A stretch of DNA of 59,045 nt, taken from Kocuria sp. (GTDB lineage: Bacteria; Actinomycetota; Actinomycetes; Actinomycetales; Micrococcaceae). The translations under genes were made by a program, and so were the position numbers. Location of the stretch: positions 1 through 59,045 of the forward strand of contig JAPSHS010000003.1 in assembly GCA_031179495.1 (NCBI GenBank). Direction: 5' to 3'. Shown here piece after piece: positions 58,795 through 59,045 of this stretch (within the stretch, counting starts at the first letter, position 1; each line of letters opens with the position of its first letter). The notes below the pieces were generated by a model that was given only the letters and a program-made list of their open reading frames with translations, searched no databases and was not told where the DNA came from.

Positions 58795-58911
58795 GGTGGG
58801 GTGCATGCTCCTTCGAGCGGGGAGTGGGGTGTTGACATGGTACAGAACCGAGACGCCACGCCGGCTATTCCGGGGTCTGCATCACACCACCTCCTCGACC
58901 GCGCCGCCCGC

Positions 58912-58958
58912 ACCACCAGCGCCGTCCCCCGTCCGGGCGGGGCGGCGCCGGTGGTGGG
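58912..58958 (-). terminator. Terminator hairpin before window edge
   Basis: Imperfect long stem: ACCACCAGCGCCG-T-CCCC on one side and GGGGCGGCGCCGGTGGT on the other, with one bulged base and a short loop. It lies 14 bases past the stop of the gene entering from the right. Confidence 0.6.
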
Positions 58959-58971
58959 GAGCCGGGCCGGC

Positions 58972-59045
58972 TCAGGAGAGCTGGACGTACGTGGCCGAGT
59001 GCCCGAAGCCCACGATGTCGGCGGTGAGGTTCCCGTCGAGGTCGG
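58972..59045 (-). CDS. C-terminal end of a VCBS/FG-GAP-repeat-like protein (partial)
   Basis: Only the last 24 codons are inside the window; the start lies beyond the right edge. They read DLDGNLTADIVGFGHSATYV and end QLS before TGA at 58972-58974. The DxDGxxTxDIVGFG pattern is the repeat of FG-GAP/VCBS beta-propeller proteins, which are usually secreted and bind calcium. The total length and any catalytic domain cannot be seen. Confidence 0.6.
   Translation of the reverse strand, partial: DLDGNLTADIVGFGHSATYVQLS

Overview
The window looks like chromosomal DNA of a high-GC actinobacterium. Most coding sequence has strongly GC-biased third positions, and it carries an Lsr2 nucleoid protein, DUF4193 zinc-ribbon proteins, a GAF-ANTAR protein, RNase J and many genes whose start lies 6-7 bases after a TANNNT box (leaderless style). 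A Micrococcaceae relative such as Kocuria fits this gene set; that is inference from remembered families, not a search.

Layout. 0-12.3 kb is ordinary core sequence: a DUF6326 membrane protein divergent from a NarL-type histidine kinase/response regulator pair, a GT4 glycosyltransferase, an esterase, a GAF-ANTAR protein with a STAS-like partner, an AraC regulator, RNase J, a GlcD-type FAD oxidase and a thioredoxin-reductase-like flavoprotein. From 12.4 to about 30.2 kb lies a decayed accessory zone. Intact genes (two paralogous 280-residue proteins of unknown function, a membrane protein/HTH pair with a large nested operator, an epimerase, SRPBCC, Lsr2, DJ-1/PfpI, a nitronate monooxygenase-like enzyme, an alpha/beta hydrolase without the nucleophile serine) are interspersed with recognisable wrecks: MocR regulator, second Lsr2, CPBP protease, RibD/DHFR-like reductase, GlxA regulator, LysR regulator, tyrosine recombinase and PfkB kinase.

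30.2-38 kb is a catabolic locus for shikimate/quinate-type compounds. A TRAP transporter and a Gfo/Idh/MocA dehydrogenase are divergent from an IclR regulator, an NAD-type quinate/shikimate dehydrogenase and a two-domain 3-dehydroshikimate dehydratase leading to protocatechuate. 38.4-45.3 kb is a second catabolic operon of eight minus-strand genes: a tripartite tricarboxylate-type transporter (tctCBA), a 2-keto-3-deoxygluconate-type kinase, an embedded IclR regulator, KDPG aldolase, an aldo/keto reductase and a UPF0303 protein. A tandem operator precedes it. After a resolvase remnant come a sugar-type ABC importer without its own ATPase, SelO, a carotenoid-type pair (CrtI-like desaturase and UbiA prenyltransferase) divergent from a GT1 glycosyltransferase, an HNH lipoprotein, mannitol-1-phosphate dehydrogenase, two small membrane proteins that share an unusual promoter-like element, a DUF4193 protein and the end of a repeat protein.

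No tRNA, rRNA, CRISPR array or intact insertion sequence was recognised. The most interesting things seen are the paralogous unknown pair inside the decayed zone, the nested operator at 18.45 kb, the operator overlapping the GlcD promoter, the shared element before the two small membrane-protein genes and the shikimate locus.
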